Shown here in pieces: positions 1 to 8,850 of a stretch of 64,000 nucleotides of DNA. Source of the DNA: Konateibacter massiliensis (GTDB lineage: Bacteria; Bacillota; Clostridia; Lachnospirales; Lachnospiraceae); the NCBI RefSeq assembly GCF_900184995.1, contig NZ_LT860097.1, positions 1 to 64,000 of the forward strand, in the 5' to 3' direction. The notes under the pieces are model-generated. The model ran no database searches, was not told the DNA's origin, and saw only the letters and a program-made list of their open reading frames with translations. How positions within the stretch are numbered: position 1 is the first letter of the stretch; every line of letters begins with the position of its first letter. Made by a program: the position numbers and the translations under genes.

Positions 1-245
1 GTACGAGAGGACCGGGTTGGACGAACCGCTGGTGTATCTGTTGTCTACCAAAGGCAGGGCAGAGTAGCCAAGTTTGGAAGGGATAAACGCTGAAGGCATC
101 TAAGCGTGAAGCCCCCCTCAAGATGAGATATCCCATAGCGCAAGCTAGTAAGACCCCTTGAAGAGTACAAGGTAGATAGGACAGAGGTGGAAGTGCAGCA
201 ATGTATGGAGCTGACTGTTACTAATCGGTCGAGGGCATGACCATA
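1..245 (+). rRNA. 23S ribosomal RNA, 3' end (partial)
   Basis: The window opens inside a 23S rRNA gene. The first bases carry the conserved sarcin-ricin/domain VI stretch (GTACGAGAGGACCGGGTTGG) and the segment ends in the usual closing motif (ACTAATCGGTCGAGGGCATG). Only about the last 245 bases are present; the exact 3' end is an estimate. No 5S rRNA-like sequence follows before the tRNA at 432, which is unusual because most Clostridia place 5S directly after 23S. Identity is certain, the end position is approximate. Confidence 0.95.
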
Positions 246-431
246 AGCACTTAGCAATTGACGAGCGAAGCGAAGGCAGAGCTTAGTGCGTTGGTCGTTC
301 GATAGAGTGAAACGAAATCGAACTTCCTTAGTGTCTCTTATTGAATTATTCGAATTCTATATACAGTTTTGAAGGTATAATACAGTGACTAGCAATAGTC
401 ACTTATGTTATATACTCATATATATTAGCAG

Positions 432-502
432 AGGGGAATCATCCAGTGGTAGGATGACAGTCTCCAAAACTGTTCACGGGGGTTCGAATCCCTCTTCCCC
501 TG
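432..502 (+). tRNA. tRNA-Trp (anticodon CCA)
   Basis: A 71-nt cloverleaf can be drawn by hand. The acceptor stem AGGGGAA pairs with TTCCCCT, the D arm is ATCC/GGAT, the anticodon stem ACAGT/ACTGT holds loop CTCCAAA (anticodon CCA), and the T loop is TTCGAAT. The discriminator base is G and CCA is not encoded. It lies about 190 bases after the 23S rRNA end, so it may be part of the rRNA transcript or have its own promoter (a TATAAT at 376 has no good -35 box). Confidence 0.95.
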
Positions 503-570
503 CTTTTAAAGAAACATTCAAACACTGTTAAAAGTGACTTGAATGTTTTTTATTTTATAGGAAATATTAT

Positions 571-681
571 GTGCACAAATGCAAATAGAAGATGTTACTA
601 CGTGACTGCATTCGGCGCAACAAAGCAGCCAAGTCCCTCATGAGTGAGAGATGCAGAAGTTGATGCGGATTTGTCCGCTTT
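571..681 (+). repeat. structured dispersed repeat, family 1, copy 1
   Basis: This stretch matches the segment at 51707-51811 almost base for base over its first ~75 nt, including a shared block around GATGTTACTACGTGACTGCA. In both copies ATGCA...TGCAT closes over a GTTAC-TAC-GTGAC hairpin. This copy loses the second arm of the long hairpin seen in the other copy and instead ends in GCGGA-TTTG-TCCGC plus a pyrimidine-rich tail, which could act as a terminator after tRNA-Trp. No protein is encoded. Confidence 0.7.
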
Positions 682-900
682 CTATATTGTTAAAATTAAC
701 ACAGGAGTGTTAAAACAAAATCGATAAAATTTAAAAATTGTTTTATATAACATCAAAAAAATCAGAATAATAAGAAGAAATAACTTAATATAATAATCAA
801 AACAAAGAAAATAAGGAAGAAAAAAACAAAGATATTTAAAAATACAAAATTATATCTCTGAAATCTATAGGAAAAATCGTTTAAAAATTCACAATCATAA
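682..900. other. A/T-rich non-coding spacer
   Basis: Very A-rich sequence with no credible reading frame, RNA fold or repeat seen. It separates the rRNA/tRNA unit from the alcohol dehydrogenase promoter. Confidence 0.6.
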
Positions 901-929
901 TTGTAATAATGAAATAGGTGTGCTATACT
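901..929 (+). promoter_or_regulatory. sigma-A type promoter of alcohol dehydrogenase gene
   Basis: TTGTAA at 901-906, a 17-nt spacer and TATACT at 924-929 give a good vegetative promoter. The start codon lies about 45 nt after the expected transcription start, with AGGAGG at 969-974. Confidence 0.65.
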
Positions 930-982
930 GGATTAGTAAAGTAATTTAAACAAATTTAAACAAATCTAGGAGGTATTTCATT

Positions 983-2164
983 ATGGCAAGATTCACATTA
1001 CCAAGAGACTTATATTATGGAAAAGGAAGCTTAGAAGTACTTAAGACGCTAAAAGGAAAAAAAGCTATCATTGTAGTTGGTGGCGGTTCCATGAAGCGTT
1101 TTGGATTTTTGGACAAGGTACTGGATTATCTAAAGGAAGCAGGAATTGAGACAGAGCTGTTTGAAAAGGTTGAGCCAGACCCATCGGTAGAAACCGTTAT
1201 GCGCGGAGCAGAAGCGATGAGAAAGTTTGAGCCTGATTGGATTGTATCTATTGGTGGAGGTTCGCCGATTGATGCGGCAAAGGCTATGTGGGCATTTTAT
1301 GAATACCCGGAAACAACATTTGAAGATTTGATTACACCGTTTAATTTCCCTGAGTTGAGACAAAAAGCAAGATTCCTTGCTATTCCGTCTACATCAGGAA
1401 CGGCTACAGAGGTTACCGCTTTTTCCGTTATAACAGACTATTCAACGGGAATTAAATATCCGTTAGCTGACTTTAACATTACACCGGATGTGGCAGTAGT
1501 TGATCCGGAATTAGCAGAGACAATGCCTCCTACATTGACTGCACATACAGGAATGGACGCACTGACACATGCAATCGAAGCATATGTATCGACTCTGAAC
1601 TCACCATTTACCGATCCGCTGGCACTCAAAGCAATTCAGATGGTGTTTGAAGAATTACCGGATTCCTTTAAGGGTGACACCAAAGCCAGAGAGCAGATGC
1701 ATTATGCACAGTGTTTGGCTGGTATGGCATTTAGCAATGCATTACTTGGAATTGTTCACTCGATGGCTCATAAGACAGGAGCAGCATTCTCAACAGGACA
1801 TATTCCTCACGGATGTGCAAACGCAATCTATTTGCCATATGTAATTAAGTTTAATGCAAAGAATGAAGTTGCAAAGAGCCGTTATGCATACATAGCAAAA
1901 TTTGTTGGTATTGAGGGCAGCTCAGAGGACGAGTTAGTGAGCAAGCTTTGTGCCAAGATTGATGAGTACAATGTGAAATTGGATATTCCTAAGAACTTGA
2001 AGGACTTTGGCATCAATGAGGCTGAATTCAAGGAGAAGGTAGCAAGAATTGCAGAACTTGCAGTTGGCGATGCCTGTACAGGCTCTAATCCAAGAGAAAT
2101 CACACCGGATTTAATGGAAAAATTATTAACCTGTACTTACTACGGAACAGAAGTAGATTTTTAA
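983..2164 (+). CDS. iron-containing alcohol dehydrogenase
   Basis: The 393-residue protein is a full-length group III (iron-dependent) alcohol dehydrogenase, which interconverts aldehydes and alcohols with NAD(P)H in the cytoplasm. The nucleotide-binding motif GGGSPIDAAK is at residues 91-100. The metal ligands are visible as Asp and His of MDALTHA, His of SMAH and His of PHGCANA. The family includes butanol and ethanol dehydrogenases and 1,3-propanediol dehydrogenase; substrate cannot be told from sequence. The start has a strong AGGAGG. It is monocistronic, with its own promoter and a strong terminator, which fits a fermentative enzyme that disposes of reducing power. Confidence 0.93.
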   Translation: MARFTLPRDLYYGKGSLEVLKTLKGKKAIIVVGGGSMKRFGFLDKVLDYLKEAGIETELFEKVEPDPSVETVMRGAEAMRKFEPDWIVSIGGGSPIDAAKAMWAFYEYPETTFEDLITPFNFPELRQKARFLAIPSTSGTATEVTAFSVITDYSTGIKYPLADFNITPDVAVVDPELAETMPPTLTAHTGMDALTHAIEAYVSTLNSPFTDPLALKAIQMVFEELPDSFKGDTKAREQMHYAQCLAGMAFSNALLGIVHSMAHKTGAAFSTGHIPHGCANAIYLPYVIKFNAKNEVAKSRYAYIAKFVGIEGSSEDELVSKLCAKIDEYNVKLDIPKNLKDFGINEAEFKEKVARIAELAVGDACTGSNPREITPDLMEKLLTCTYYGTEVDF

Positions 2165-2192
2165 AAACAACTGAAAATAGAAGAAACAATAA

Positions 2193-2228
2193 AACGGACG
2201 TATCACTTGAACAGTGATACGTCCGTTC
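2193..2228. terminator. rho-independent terminator (adh, probably bidirectional)
   Basis: An AACGGACGTATCACT stem pairs with its reverse complement across a short TGAAC loop. It lies 30 nt after the alcohol dehydrogenase stop and between convergent genes. Only a short T-rich tail follows on the + strand. Confidence 0.8.
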
Positions 2229-2305
2229 TTCATCTAAAAAGCCTAAACATATACATTGCAATAGTTTTTGATTAGCATCTGTATAGTGTTAGGCGGTCGA
2301 TTTTT

Positions 2306-3283
2306 TTACTTTCGTACTGGTCTGATATATTTAAAAAAACGCTCCGGATCATGATACATGTAGATGATTCTACCGGGAGACGTATCAAAGCAGTAACCGG
2401 TGTCTGCAAAATCAAAAGTTGCCATTGCCTTTTCAAGTTTTTCTTCTACACTACGATTTTCCTGCTCATAATCGAATGCTCCATGTTCAAAAACAATATA
2501 CTCGGCTTCTGGAACATCAATCATAAGCATTTGTGGTGGTACTTCGCCTTTATAATCAAAAGGAAGTCGTACACCATAACACTCTGTACGCGGAATACCC
2601 CAATCGCAGAGTCTGCCATCCGGATCATTAATGTACGCCATAATCTGACCGCTGCCGCTGTTGCATTCGTTACCGCCATCGTCATCCAATTTACCCTTAA
2701 TACTGTCGAGCAAGCCGCAAATTGTTTCACAGTCCTGTCCCGGAATAAGACTTTGCTTTTGCCAAAAATCCCAATACCCATTACTTTCATAATTTTTAAT
2801 GTGCAAAAATTTGTGTGCGGGAATGGTCACAAAATAAATTTTAACATCATCTGTAGATTTCATCATGCCAATCTCTCCTAATCCTAAAAAGTAGCGGTCA
2901 AAAGGGTTTATTTTCGTACGAAGAACGACAGGCACAGTTTTTTTCCTATATTCACTTGGAGTTATACCATAGGTTCCTTTAAAAGCTCTGGTAAAAGCTT
3001 CATGTGATGAAAAACCATAATCAAAAGCAATATCTAAAAGGCTTCTTTCACTATCCCGAACCTCTTTTAGTGCAAAGGCTAATTTTCTGTTTCGCAGGTA
3101 ATCCCTAAACTGCATACCCGATATTTCTTTAAATTTCTTTGTTGTATAGAATTCGGAATAACCCAACCTGCTAGAAAGAAAGCGTAGTGTCAAGGCTTCA
3201 TCGTTATAACCTTTAATACATTTGTCAATTTCGTCAACAATTATCTGAATTTGCTTCTGCCATTCGTACATTCGTCTGTTCAC
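2306..3283 (-). CDS. AraC-family transcriptional regulator with C-terminal effector-binding-like domain
   Basis: The 325-residue protein has two helix-turn-helix motifs typical of AraC/XylS regulators at the N terminus (about residues 10-115, including the signature FDYGFSSHEAFTRAFKGTYG and the ITPSEYR end). The remaining ~200 residues resemble a GyrI-like/effector-binding fold (pattern FVTIPAHKFLHI, and VPEAEYIVFEHGAFD). That N-terminal DNA-binding, C-terminal ligand-binding order is the reverse of classical AraC. The ligand is unknown. It converges on the alcohol dehydrogenase gene; no operon partner is visible, and regulation of that enzyme is only a guess. Confidence 0.85.
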   Translation of the reverse strand: MNRRMYEWQKQIQIIVDEIDKCIKGYNDEALTLRFLSSRLGYSEFYTTKKFKEISGMQFRDYLRNRKLAFALKEVRDSERSLLDIAFDYGFSSHEAFTRAFKGTYGITPSEYRKKTVPVVLRTKINPFDRYFLGLGEIGMMKSTDDVKIYFVTIPAHKFLHIKNYESNGYWDFWQKQSLIPGQDCETICGLLDSIKGKLDDDGGNECNSGSGQIMAYINDPDGRLCDWGIPRTECYGVRLPFDYKGEVPPQMLMIDVPEAEYIVFEHGAFDYEQENRSVEEKLEKAMATFDFADTGYCFDTSPGRIIYMYHDPERFFKYIRPVRK

Positions 3284-3420
3284 CCCGTTTCAACCACCCT
3301 AAATCCATTATAGAGGATTAGAAAGATTGCTGCTTGATTTTACTTGCTGTTATTTCATTTTTTATTTTAAGTTTTGGTATCTGTATTACAATATTATATC
3401 ACATAAATCTGCAAAAGAAG

Positions 3421-3446
3421 AAACGGCATAGCCGAAGCTATACCGT
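3421..3446 (-). terminator. terminator after the small coat-protein pair
   Basis: AAACGGCATAGC pairs with GCTATACCGTTT across a CGAA loop. On the minus strand it is followed by a T/C-rich tract. It lies 20 nt beyond the stop of the 81-residue coat-like gene. Confidence 0.65.
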
Positions 3447-3466
3447 TTCCTCAAAACAATTCTATA

Positions 3467-3712
3467 TTATTTGAAAAGTGATCTCACATGTGCAATTTCT
3501 TCAGGGGTTGCAGGTGCTGCCGGAATGTAGTAGGACTTGCTTCTGGCAATCTGGTATAATTCTTCCTGAGAGGTTTCGCATTGGTTGCGAAGCTGTTTTA
3601 AAGTCTGCTTTAGCTGCGGATTTTCTGTCTGTGTAATCATCTCTGCATATCTGGTAAGTTCTCCGTTTATGCCAACGAGAGCATCACTTACCATTGTTTT
3701 TTCCATCATCAT
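3467..3712 (-). CDS. small CotF-like spore coat protein
   Basis: The 81-residue product has the pattern of the Coat F family: a helical pair (LVGINGELTRYAEMITQTEN and LKQTLKQLRNQCETSQEELY) followed by the tail SKSYYIPAAPATPEEIAHV, which is typical of CotF-like proteins in Clostridia. Such proteins are packed into the spore coat. The gene is 13 nt downstream of the 61-residue gene on the same strand and shares a terminator at 3421. Assignment rests on pattern similarity, so the family is likely but the role is inferred. Translation starts in an MMM run; the RBS AGGAGG-like sequence fits the second or third Met. Confidence 0.65.
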   Translation of the reverse strand: MMMEKTMVSDALVGINGELTRYAEMITQTENPQLKQTLKQLRNQCETSQEELYQIARSKSYYIPAAPATPEEIAHVRSLFK

Positions 3713-3725
3713 AATTCGTACCTCC

Positions 3726-3911
3726 TTATTGTAAAAATTGTAATAATTGTTGTTTGGTCTGTTCTGCAGCCTGTGCAGACTTTTGGAAAAACTGTTTTAC
3801 TTCACCGTCATTTGCTTGCTCTGCATAGGAAGACATTTTGCAGTGGGATGTGTCATGACCGCCGATTAAATGTCTCAAATTCTGTAAATCAAGTTCTGAA
3901 ATGTTTTGCAT
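3726..3911 (-). CDS. 61-residue hypothetical protein, probably coat-related
   Basis: The protein is short, helical and rich in Gln (tail AAEQTKQQLLQFLQ) with a central HDTSHCKMSSYAEQA segment. It is the first gene of a two-gene unit with the CotF-like gene. AGGAGGTAATACC lies just upstream of its ATG. Proteins with this ferritin-like two-helix look accompany CotF paralogues in spore-formers, so a coat role is plausible but not shown. A toxin-antitoxin reading was considered and is less likely because neither protein resembles a known toxin. Confidence 0.55.
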   Translation of the reverse strand: MQNISELDLQNLRHLIGGHDTSHCKMSSYAEQANDGEVKQFFQKSAQAAEQTKQQLLQFLQ

Positions 3912-4013
3912 GGTATTACCTCCTTTTATTATAAATAATTAAAATAACTTGATAAGTTACTTAGACAGAGTTAGTATACCCAGCAAAGTAAAAAAAATTA
4001 TAAAAAATAAAAA

Positions 4014-4043
4014 AACCTAAAGATACCGGAATATCTTTAGGTT
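4014..4043 (-). terminator. terminator of the membrane protein gene
   Basis: AACCTAAAGATA pairs with TATCTTTAGGTT across a 6-nt loop. On the minus strand it is followed by a long T-rich run (T5 A T6), an ideal intrinsic terminator 8 nt past the stop codon. Confidence 0.85.
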
Positions 4044-4051
4044 AAAAGCTT

Positions 4052-5587
4052 TTATTCAATTACAATAAAGTCTTTGTCATAGTATTCTGCTATTTTATAG
4101 TTTGCATAATTGTCCTTGTCATCGGTAATATCGTCAAAATAAATTAATTCAGGATATACGGTCAGGGCAGGAATAGAAACCTCTTTCACAGTGTCGTCAT
4201 TATATAAAACCTCGCGCGCGTCCATCTGAGCATCAAATTCTGCTGCTTCTCCGCTTGTAATTGATTTGATTGCCCTTACACCGGTGGACAGACTGATTTC
4301 CAATGTAGTCAGATGAACCAGACCATATAAAATAAAAAGAAAAATAACTACATTACCGGCAATGGGCCTCAGACAGACAAGAAGGCTTCCAAAATTCTCA
4401 TTGTCCTCAAGCTTTGCAAGTTTTTTTTGAAGCCAGCCTGCATAGTAAATAATATTTGCAGAAAAGAACAAAATTACTCCGAAATAAATGATATCCAGAT
4501 AGCGGGGAGCAGGAATTCCGTTTGTGGAGTAATATCCCGGCATAAGCAAAACCGCATACATGCTGAAGGTAATCAGTGTAAAAATAACCGGATATTTAAA
4601 TTGGAAAGTTACTTTTTTTAGTCCTATAAAAGCGATTATTCCGATAAAAAGGATTCCGAGGAACACAACCGTATTAGTATAAAGCTTTGCGTAACCTAAT
4701 CCGTGCAAATAAGATTTTATTATCGTTTCAATCACAGTCTGTTTTTCCGTGAAGGATGCCTGCCTTCTTAAATTTCCGGGAGCTCCGACGCAAAGTGCAA
4801 ATCCAACCAGATAGATAACAGTGTTAATCCAGTATCTGATTTTAAAAGATTTTGACAGACTCTTGTCCAAAATGGAGCCAATAAACAGGATAACTGTGCA
4901 TACAAATCCGAGAAGAGTGATGGCAAAATGTCCGCCCGCCACACAAAAAGACAGGATACACAGCGCAATCGTATTCGGAATACTAAGCTTTTTATAATGG
5001 AAAGCCAGCAGTGATTTTCCAAGTAAAATAAATGCAAGGTACAAAAAGAATGTATATCCTACGCCGCCTGTATACCAAAAGAAACCTTCTACCGCATTCG
5101 GGAGATATTGTATGGATAAAAATGCAGTCGCACTTGCCAAAATCATATAAATATACTTGTCCATACCTAATATTTTACAGAGCAATACGTGATAGAGATA
5201 GAAAATAGATATAATTAAAATTCCAATCAGTATAACGGAGTGTAAAAAGGTGAGCTGCTCTGAAAATAGGGAAGGACGAAGAGCTGCAAAAAAGCTCATC
5301 GCATAGGTTCCCTGCCATACGCCCCAATAGCTTGTGGCGCGCTCAATCGCTGCGCCGATAACAGCAAAAAATGCTGCAATACCGCTGTTGTTTCGCAAAG
5401 CCGCTCCAGTCAAAATTGTATAATTAAAATCATCAGCGCTCGGATGATTATAAAAACCAAGAATTAGCAGTGGAAGAGTGGATAGGAATAATCCAATTAC
5501 GGAAAACAGGGCAAAACTTTTTCTGGAAAGTAATTTACCAAAGTATTTTTCCCAAAAAAATTTACACATATCAAATAACCAAGTCAC
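4052..5587 (-). CDS. polytopic membrane protein, GT-C / DUF6056-like
   Basis: The 511-residue protein has about 11-12 hydrophobic segments, beginning near residue 24. An acidic motif PSADDFNY sits after the first segment, the position where GT-C glycosyltransferases carry their catalytic acidic residues. A soluble C-terminal tail of about 80 residues follows the last membrane segment. The pattern fits the DUF6056 family of putative cell-surface glycan enzymes. Donor and acceptor are unknown. The gene stands alone between its terminator and the palindromic repeat array, with AAGGAGG just before the start. Confidence 0.65.
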   Translation of the reverse strand: MTWLFDMCKFFWEKYFGKLLSRKSFALFSVIGLFLSTLPLLILGFYNHPSADDFNYTILTGAALRNNSGIAAFFAVIGAAIERATSYWGVWQGTYAMSFFAALRPSLFSEQLTFLHSVILIGILIISIFYLYHVLLCKILGMDKYIYMILASATAFLSIQYLPNAVEGFFWYTGGVGYTFFLYLAFILLGKSLLAFHYKKLSIPNTIALCILSFCVAGGHFAITLLGFVCTVILFIGSILDKSLSKSFKIRYWINTVIYLVGFALCVGAPGNLRRQASFTEKQTVIETIIKSYLHGLGYAKLYTNTVVFLGILFIGIIAFIGLKKVTFQFKYPVIFTLITFSMYAVLLMPGYYSTNGIPAPRYLDIIYFGVILFFSANIIYYAGWLQKKLAKLEDNENFGSLLVCLRPIAGNVVIFLFILYGLVHLTTLEISLSTGVRAIKSITSGEAAEFDAQMDAREVLYNDDTVKEVSIPALTVYPELIYFDDITDDKDNYANYKIAEYYDKDFIVIE

Positions 5588-5719
5588 AAAATTGCCTCCT
5601 TATAATAGCATACATTTTATAAAATCCCTTTTGATTTTAGCAGATTTATAGAATATGGCAATAGCTGGCACAATAAATTAAGTAAAATGTAATCTTTTAT
5701 TAATGAAAAGAACTATGAT

Positions 5720-5934
5720 ATAATGTCGATAGACATTATATCATCCCGAATGGGGATCCAATTATGAGTTACGGAGTAATTCATATAATGTCGGTAGACA
5801 TTATATCATCCCGAATGGGGATCCAATTATGAGTTACGGAGTAATTCATATAATGTCGGTAGACATTATATCATCCCGGATGGGGATACAATTATGAGTT
5901 ACGAAGTAATTCATATAATGTCGGTAGACATTAT
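5720..5934 (+). repeat. 65-bp tandem palindromic repeats (family 2), 3.3 units
   Basis: Units begin at 5720, 5785 and 5850, with a partial fourth at 5915-5934, an exact 65-bp period. Each unit has three palindromes in order: ATAATGTC-4nt-GACATTAT, ATCCC-GAAT-GGGGAT, and ATGAGTTA...TAATTCAT. A TATAAT box sits in the left arm of each first palindrome. The array ends 24 nt before the MATE gene start. A single diverged unit lies at 15455-15518 before the FAD dehydrogenase gene. The role may be an operator array, a phase-length promoter or a mobile palindromic repeat. Confidence 0.85.
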
Positions 5935-5958
5935 AGTGTCATATTACGGGAGGCAAAA

Positions 5959-7284
5959 ATGCTATTTGATAATAAGGCATTAAGAAGACTAATCATTCCT
6001 CTGATTATCGAACAGATTCTGGCGATTACAGTTGGAATGGCAGATACCATGATGATATCAAGGGCGGGCGAAGCAGCCGTATCAGGCGTATCCCTTGTGG
6101 ATATGATTAACACCCTTCTTATAAATATTTTTGCAGCTATCGCGACGGGCGGAGCTGTCGTAACGGCACAATATATCGGCAAAAAGCGAAGGGATATGGC
6201 TTGCGTTTCGGCTAAACAGCTTATCTACATAACCGGTATCCTCTCTCTTGTGATTATGACGATGACGCTTCTCCTTCGAAGACCGTTACTCTCTCTTTTA
6301 TTTGGAGCAATCGATGAGGATGTAATGAGGAATGCCATTATTTATCTGACAATTACGGCGATATCCTATCCTTTTCTTGCCTTATATAATTCCTGTGCAG
6401 CGCTGTTTCGTGCGATGGGAAATTCTAGGGTCTCCATGAATGTGTCACTCGGAATGAATGTAATTCATATACTTGGAAATGTGCTTTTTATATTTAAGCT
6501 TGATATGGGAGTTGCCGGAGCAGGAACCTCCTCTTTAATTGCACGTATGCTTGCAGCGATTGTGATGCTGGCTTTGATTAGCAATAAGCAAAATGATGTC
6601 TATGTAAAGCAAATTTTTAAGATAGAATTTAATTCCCTTATGGTGAAAAAGATTTTGAATATCGGAATTCCGAATGGTTTTGAAAATAGTGTATTTCAGC
6701 TTGGACGTGTCGTTGTGGTCAGTATTATATCAGGCTTTGGAACGGTTCAGATTGCGGCAAATGCGGTGGCAAATAATTTGGACAGCATGGGTTGTATAGC
6801 GGGACAGGCAATGAACCTTGCAATTATCACCGTTGTGGGGCGCTGTGTCGGTGCCGGTGATTACAAGCAGGCGACCTACTACACAAAAAAGATATTGAAA
6901 ATAACCTATTTCATTACGATAGCCGTAAATATCGTTATTTTGACGACGATGCCATGGATTTTAAGTATTTACGATTTATCGCCGGAGACGCTTAAATTAG
7001 CGATGACATTGGTATTTATCCATGATGGACTTGCAATGGTGCTGTGGCCGGCATCCTTTACCCTACCGAATGCACTGAGGGCATCTAATGATGTAAAATT
7101 TACGATGGTCGTTTCCATCTTTTCCATGTGTGCTTTCCGGGTTGTATTGAGCTATATTTTGGGCAAACATATGGGAATGGGAGCAATCGGAGTATGGATT
7201 GCTATGGTTGTGGATTGGCTGTTTCGTGTCATCTGCTTTGTGAGCAGATTTATAGGCGGCAAGTGGAAGCTGCAAAAGATTTAG
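5959..7284 (+). CDS. MATE family efflux transporter
   Basis: The 441-residue protein has 12 predicted membrane helices and the pattern of multidrug and toxic compound extrusion proteins: an N-terminal LIIPLIIEQILAITVGMADT and the internal duplication beginning near residue 230 (ILNIGIPNGFENSVFQLGRV). It should export organic cations or drugs in exchange for Na+ or H+; the substrate is unknown. GGGAGG precedes the start. The 65-bp palindromic array lies immediately upstream and probably holds its promoter. The methyltransferase gene follows after 30 nt, so the two may be co-transcribed. Confidence 0.92.
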   Translation: MLFDNKALRRLIIPLIIEQILAITVGMADTMMISRAGEAAVSGVSLVDMINTLLINIFAAIATGGAVVTAQYIGKKRRDMACVSAKQLIYITGILSLVIMTMTLLLRRPLLSLLFGAIDEDVMRNAIIYLTITAISYPFLALYNSCAALFRAMGNSRVSMNVSLGMNVIHILGNVLFIFKLDMGVAGAGTSSLIARMLAAIVMLALISNKQNDVYVKQIFKIEFNSLMVKKILNIGIPNGFENSVFQLGRVVVVSIISGFGTVQIAANAVANNLDSMGCIAGQAMNLAIITVVGRCVGAGDYKQATYYTKKILKITYFITIAVNIVILTTMPWILSIYDLSPETLKLAMTLVFIHDGLAMVLWPASFTLPNALRASNDVKFTMVVSIFSMCAFRVVLSYILGKHMGMGAIGVWIAMVVDWLFRVICFVSRFIGGKWKLQKI

Positions 7285-7314
7285 ATTTCATATAGAAAGA
7301 ATAGAGGATAGAGA

Positions 7315-8691
7315 ATGAGGCTACCAGAAGCATTTGTAAATAAAATGAAGGAAATCCTGCAGGGAGAATACGAGGATTATATTAAAAGCTATGACAATGA
7401 GAGAATGTATGGGCTCAGAGTCAATACAAATAAGATTTCGCTAGAGGAGTTTGAAAGAATATGCCCCTTTGAGATAGAGAAAATTCCGTGGATACCAAAC
7501 GGTTACTATTATAACGGGAAGGAGCATCCGGCAAAGCATCCGTATTACTATGCCGGATTATATTATTTACAGGAACCAAGCGCCATGACACCTGCATCCC
7601 GCCTTGCGGTGGAGCCGGGGGATGTCGTGCTTGATATGTGTGCGGCCCCGGGCGGAAAAGCCACGGAGCTTGGAACAAAGCTCAGAGGCAAAGGACTTTT
7701 GGTTGCGAACGACATCAGCAATTCAAGAGCAAAGGCACTTTTGAAAAACATTGAGCTTTTCGGAATATCGAATGTATTTGTTGTAAATGAGACACCGGAT
7801 AAACTGTTGAATTATTACGAAGAGTATTTTGATAAAATTTTGATTGATGCGCCTTGCTCCGGTGAGGGAATGTTTCGAAAAGATCCGGGAATCATAAGCA
7901 GTTGGGAGAGAAACGGCCCTGAGTTTTATGCAAAAATACAAAGGGATATTATTATACAGGCAGCTAAGATGTTAAAGCCGGGCGGACTTATGCTTTATTC
8001 TACCTGTACATTTTCGCCTGTTGAGAATGAGGGAACGATACAGTATCTCCTTGACACAAACGACAGCTTTGAACTGCTTGAGGTTGAAGATTATGAAGGC
8101 TTTTCAAAGGGAAGACCGGAACTTATCGGCGGCAGTGAGGAGCTTGCAAAAACAGTGCGTATTTGGCCTCATAAAATGGAGGCAGAAGGGCATTTTATTG
8201 CATTGCTTCACAAAAAGGGAGAGCCTATTCAAGGAATGGTCAGCGGTGAAAAATATAAGATTGCAAAATCAGATTCCGAGGTGCTCGAGGAGTTTCTCCA
8301 AAATGTTTCGATGGATATTGACAGAAATTATATTGATATCAAAGGGGAACGAGTATTTTATGTATCCCAATACATGAAAAATTTAAAAGGGATGCGATTT
8401 TTACGGTCAGGACTTTTACTCGGTGAGATGAAGAAAAACAGATTTGAGCCTAGTCAGGCATTTGCGATGGCACTGAGGGCAGAGGAGTTTGACTCTGTTG
8501 TAAACCTTCAGGAAGATGACGGGAGAGTAATTAAGTATTTAAAGGGAGAAACACTTGATATAAGCGATGTAGAGGTAAAAAGAAAATCCGGCTGGCAGTT
8601 AGTCTGTGTGTCCGGCTACCCGCTTGGCTGGGGAAAGCTGAACAACGGAATGCTGAAAAATAAGTATAGTGCCTCATGGCGGTGGCAGTAA
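7315..8691 (+). CDS. RsmB/RsmF-type RNA cytosine-C5 methyltransferase
   Basis: The 458-residue protein belongs to the NOL1/NOP2/Sun group, which transfers methyl from S-adenosylmethionine to cytosine C5 in rRNA or tRNA. The SAM-binding motif is DMCAAPGGKA (about residues 107-116). The two catalytic cysteines are in DAPCSGEGMFRK (Cys181) and STCTFSP (Cys231). The last ~150 residues match the PUA-like RNA-binding tail of RsmF-type enzymes, ending in VSGYPLGWGK. Whether the target is rRNA or tRNA cannot be read. It follows the MATE gene by 30 nt. Confidence 0.9.
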   Translation: MRLPEAFVNKMKEILQGEYEDYIKSYDNERMYGLRVNTNKISLEEFERICPFEIEKIPWIPNGYYYNGKEHPAKHPYYYAGLYYLQEPSAMTPASRLAVEPGDVVLDMCAAPGGKATELGTKLRGKGLLVANDISNSRAKALLKNIELFGISNVFVVNETPDKLLNYYEEYFDKILIDAPCSGEGMFRKDPGIISSWERNGPEFYAKIQRDIIIQAAKMLKPGGLMLYSTCTFSPVENEGTIQYLLDTNDSFELLEVEDYEGFSKGRPELIGGSEELAKTVRIWPHKMEAEGHFIALLHKKGEPIQGMVSGEKYKIAKSDSEVLEEFLQNVSMDIDRNYIDIKGERVFYVSQYMKNLKGMRFLRSGLLLGEMKKNRFEPSQAFAMALRAEEFDSVVNLQEDDGRVIKYLKGETLDISDVEVKRKSGWQLVCVSGYPLGWGKLNNGMLKNKYSASWRWQ

Positions 8692-8850
8692 TTTCTAAAT
8701 TTTACGGTTTAACCTCATGGCATTGCAGGCTAAATCTAACAAATATGCATCTTTTAGGGAACAGTTGTAATAATGAATAAAATATAGTAGTATTAAGGGG
8801 ATAGTTCAGACTAGAGATAATACAACGATTTTACAAAAGGGGATTGTTTT

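Noticed and set aside
2351-2881. 176-residue reading frame on the + strand
   Set aside because: It is antisense to the AraC-family gene, has no ribosome site and no family resemblance.
3467-3911. toxin-antitoxin pair
   Set aside because: Two small adjacent genes suggest it, but the 81-residue protein has CotF-like features and neither resembles a known toxin.
5720-5934. CRISPR array
   Set aside because: The 65-bp units are contiguous with no unique spacers, each unit is itself palindromic, and no cas genes are present.
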